A stretch of 6,702 nucleotides of DNA, from contig BNUH01000125.1 in the NCBI GenBank assembly GCA_025997215.1, positions 1-6,702 of the forward strand. Direction: 5' to 3'. Under the pieces are notes generated by a model that saw nothing but the letters and a program-made list of their open reading frames with translations, was not told the origin of the DNA and did no database searches. Positions 5,601-6,702 of the stretch are shown one piece after another (within the stretch, counting starts at the first letter, position 1; the number at the start of each line of letters is the position of its first letter). This stretch comes from Clostridia bacterium. Its GTDB lineage: Bacteria; Bacillota_A; Clostridia; Christensenellales; Aristaeellaceae. A program made the translations under genes and the position numbers.

Positions 5601-5630
5601 TTGCATTTGAGCACCGCGCGTGGTATTATA
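5601..5630. promoter_or_regulatory. Promoter-like AT-rich box, readable on both strands
   Basis: On the + strand, TTGCAT (5601-5606), a 17-bp spacer and TATTAT (5624-5629) preceded by TGG make an extended -10 promoter. On the - strand the same bases give a perfect TATAAT (complement of 5625-5630), but without a recognisable -35 box. The - strand reading would drive the 42-codon gene and the initiator after a leader of about 100 nt. The direction cannot be decided by eye. Confidence 0.4.
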
Positions 5631-5650
5631 TTGGTGAATCCTTCCACGGC

Positions 5651-5688
5651 CTGTAGTTTGCTGTAGTTTGCATTTGCATTTGCATTTG
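5651..5688. repeat. CTGTAGTTTG x2 then CATTTG x3 tandem repeats
   Basis: Two perfect 10-bp copies (5651-5670) run directly into three perfect 6-bp copies (5671-5688). These look like slippage repeats in non-coding DNA. On the - strand they would encode Lys-Cys or Met-Gln dipeptide runs in frames that lack ribosome sites. Confidence 0.85.
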
Positions 5689-5725
5689 CGTAAGCATCGT
5701 CGCGCGGGTTGTGGTTGTTGGGGGG

Positions 5726-5770
5726 AAAATCCGGCTGTGCTGGCGAGCAACTGGGCCGGATTTTCTTTTT
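5726..5770. terminator. Strong hairpin terminator, probably bidirectional
   Basis: AAAATCCGGC (5726-5735) pairs perfectly with GCCGGATTTT (5755-5764), a 10-bp stem with a 19-nt loop. On the + strand it is followed by CTTTTT. On the - strand it starts 8 bp after the stop of the 87-codon gene and ends in GGATTTT, so it should end the leftward regulator operon there. Confidence 0.75.
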
Positions 5771-5772
5771 GG

Positions 5773-6036
5773 TTACGCGGGGGTATCAGTCACGGCGTGA
5801 GCCATATCCATCAAGGATATATCGGGCACGGATTTGGCCAGCTCGAACGCCGCTTCCGAGCTGATCGGTAGCAGCCAACATCTGGGAAGGCCTTGGCAAT
5901 TTATGTCAAGGGCATCCATGACCGCCTTGACCGCGCGCTCTATCGCCTCCGGATTCGCGGGGTAGCGCGTTAGGACTTGAATCCCGTTCATGTCGTTGGC
6001 CATGCGCAGGATATTGCTGTAGTGGCGGTACTTCAT
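5773..6036 (-). CDS. Hypothetical phage protein, 87 residues
   Basis: The ATG at 6036 overlaps the stop of the 50-codon gene before it (ATGA), with AAGGA 9 nt upstream. I do not recognise the product. It is a soluble-looking 87-residue protein with a helix around residues 29-45 (PEAIERAVKAVMDALDI), a CQGLPRC pair of cysteines (Cys47, Cys53), then WLLPISSEAAFELAKSV and a final MDMAHAVTDTPA. The alternation of strand- and helix-like pieces suggests a small alpha/beta fold. It is the last gene of a small leftward operon, with a strong hairpin terminator just after its stop. A role in phage early functions is inferred only from position. Confidence 0.65.
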   Translation of the reverse strand: MKYRHYSNILRMANDMNGIQVLTRYPANPEAIERAVKAVMDALDINCQGLPRCWLLPISSEAAFELAKSVPDISLMDMAHAVTDTPA

Positions 6037-6185
6037 CGCGGGTCATCCTTTCCATGCCGGGATTCGAGCACAAACCATATTATCGCAGCCGCGACGATGG
6101 GAACCAGCTGCCAGCTGATATAACTGACGTGGCTGTTGATCGATTTCAGGAGATCCAGCAATCGATCGGCTTGTTCGAAGGTCAT
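6033..6185 (-). CDS. Small single-span membrane protein, 50 residues
   Basis: CGGAGG lies 6 nt before the ATG at 6185, and the stop overlaps the next start as ATGA. The frame gives 50 residues: a soluble amphipathic N-terminus (MTFEQADRLLDLLKSINSHV), one hydrophobic helix (about 21-41, with WQLVPIVAAAIIWFVLE) and a short charged tail (SRHGKDDPR). The strong ribosome site, the coupling and the transmembrane pattern together make it a real gene despite its size. It is probably an inner-membrane phage protein with its basic tail in the cytoplasm. It could act in superinfection exclusion or anchor a partner, but no function can be assigned. Confidence 0.7.
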   Translation of the reverse strand: MTFEQADRLLDLLKSINSHVSYISWQLVPIVAAAIIWFVLESRHGKDDPR

Positions 6186-6229
6186 GCGCAGCCTCCGGTT
6201 CTTTCTCGATGTACGTTGGTATCAGGCAT
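6182..6229 (-). CDS. Possible 15-codon coupling ORF
   Basis: This ORF starts within the end of the HTH gene (ATGCCTGA, 8-nt overlap), has GGGAG 5 nt upstream, and stops exactly on the start of the membrane-protein gene (ATGA). The peptide is MPDTNVHRERTGGCA. It could pass ribosomes from one gene to the next. Its small size means chance cannot be excluded. Confidence 0.25.
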   Translation of the reverse strand: MPDTNVHRERTGGCA

Positions 6230-6686
6230 GGGCGCTCCCTTCACTTTCCGGGACGGGGATTCGGGTGTATAAGGACGCATCCGGCGGGATCACGATAGCC
6301 TCGAACACATTCTGCAGTTTCCATTTAAGCACTTTGAAGCAGTTTATCGCTGTGATTAGCAGCATCTCTTCCGTTGTGCCGTTCAGCCCACGCCAAAAGA
6401 TCGTTATCTCACCTGCGTATCCGGGTAAAGCGCAATCGGCGTTAAAACGGTAGGTACTCAGCTGATCATCGTCATCGGCCGCCGCGTTATCAAGGTGCAT
6501 GCGCGCGATATGGTTTACATCGAGTATCGCCTTGATGCGTTCCGGCCAATCCTTAGGCGCACGTTTCCAGCCGGTTTCCACCAGCTCCAAGTCTATGGGC
6601 TTGACGCCTAACGCTTCCGCGAGCTTGTACTGGCTTACGCCGTACTGTTCGCGCAGGGCTTTGAGTTCCTTACCATATTTTGACAT
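6222..6686 (-). CDS. XRE-type HTH protein with unknown C-terminal domain
   Basis: AAAAGGAGA lies just upstream, with AGGAG 6 nt before the ATG at 6686. The 154-residue protein has an N-terminal helix-turn-helix of the Cro/C1 (XRE) type at about residues 4-58: YGKELKALREQYGVSQYKLAEALGV, then ETGWKRAPKDWPERI. This binds DNA, usually as a dimer. An acidic linker (about 69-75, AADDDDQ) leads to a C-terminal region of about 75 residues (STYRFNADCAL, then EITIFWRG, LLITAINCFKVLKWKL and IVIPPDASLYTRIPV) that I do not recognise. It has no Ser-Lys pair of the LexA/CI self-cleaving type. It opens the leftward operon in view and probably regulates phage early genes. Whether it is a repressor, Cro-like protein or activator cannot be told. 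Confidence 0.75.
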   Translation of the reverse strand: MSKYGKELKALREQYGVSQYKLAEALGVKPIDLELVETGWKRAPKDWPERIKAILDVNHIARMHLDNAAADDDDQLSTYRFNADCALPGYAGEITIFWRGLNGTTEEMLLITAINCFKVLKWKLQNVFEAIVIPPDASLYTRIPVPESEGSAHA

Positions 6687-6702
6687 GGCTGTCTCCTTTT
6701 GT

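Larger units (their letters stand above)
5636..5770 (+). ncRNA. Possible small RNA between promoter-like box and terminator
   Basis: An RNA from the + strand promoter-like box would start near 5636 and end at the hairpin and T-run at 5726-5770, giving about 135 nt. The stretch has no convincing ORF on this strand. It contains short direct repeats and would be antisense to the upstream leader of the initiator operon. This rests only on promoter and terminator pattern. Confidence 0.25.

Noticed and set aside
5410..5656. + strand frames of 66 and 73 codons in the control region
   Set aside because: No ribosome sites, no motifs, and they run through a terminator-like hairpin.
5535..5750. Cys/Lys-rich 71-codon - strand frame
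   Set aside because: It needs a TTG start inside the terminator loop, and its KCKCKCK run comes from the CATTTG repeat; no ribosome site.
6054..6453. + strand frames opposite the HTH and membrane-protein genes
   Set aside because: Shadows of well-supported - strand genes with strong ribosome sites.

Overview
The window looks like part of the genome of a tailed bacteriophage (siphovirus-type) or a prophage. It holds the end of a late tail and lysis gene cluster on the + strand. Facing it, on the - strand, is a set of small early-type genes led by an HTH regulator and ending in a replication initiator. Strong AGGAG-type ribosome binding sites, short gene gaps, 4-8 nt gene overlaps and dense coding all fit a bacterial phage. 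The host cannot be named from the sequence. No integrase, attachment site, tRNA, insertion sequence or CRISPR array is visible.

Left part (1-4024, + strand). A 5'-truncated tail protein of the ReqiPepy6 Gp37-like type is followed by a baseplate or receptor-binding-type structural protein. Then comes an NlpC/P60 endolysin carrying a C-terminal SH3 domain. Next are a 65-residue protein that reads as a lone SH3-like domain, a two-helix membrane protein with a large outside domain, and a three-helix holin. The last three genes overlap each other by 8 nt. This is a lysis cassette with two non-standard members.

Convergence point (about 4024-4032). The late genes meet the leftward genes with only 7 bp between the stop codons.

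Right part (4032-6702, - strand, read from right to left). In order it holds an XRE-type HTH protein, a possible 15-codon ORF, a 50-residue single-span membrane protein, an 87-residue protein of unknown function and a hairpin terminator. Then comes a control region of about 450 bp (5322-5772) containing a 42-codon ORF, palindromes, hairpins and promoter-like boxes. It is followed by the replication initiator (DnaD/O-like: N-terminal winged-helix-like domain, linker, C-terminal helical domain) and a small four-cysteine protein.

The most notable signal is a repeated GTGTCGCGACAC-type motif. It is clustered both in the leader of the initiator gene and inside the gene, in the part encoding the interdomain linker. 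The internal cluster lies beside two 18-bp AT-rich tandem repeats. This is the same layout as the phage lambda origin inside gene O and the SPP1 origin inside gene 38. The likely reading, an inference, is that the initiator binds its own gene both to start replication and to limit its own expression. Promoter/terminator-like pairs on the opposite strand of the leader raise the possibility of small antisense RNAs, which is weaker.
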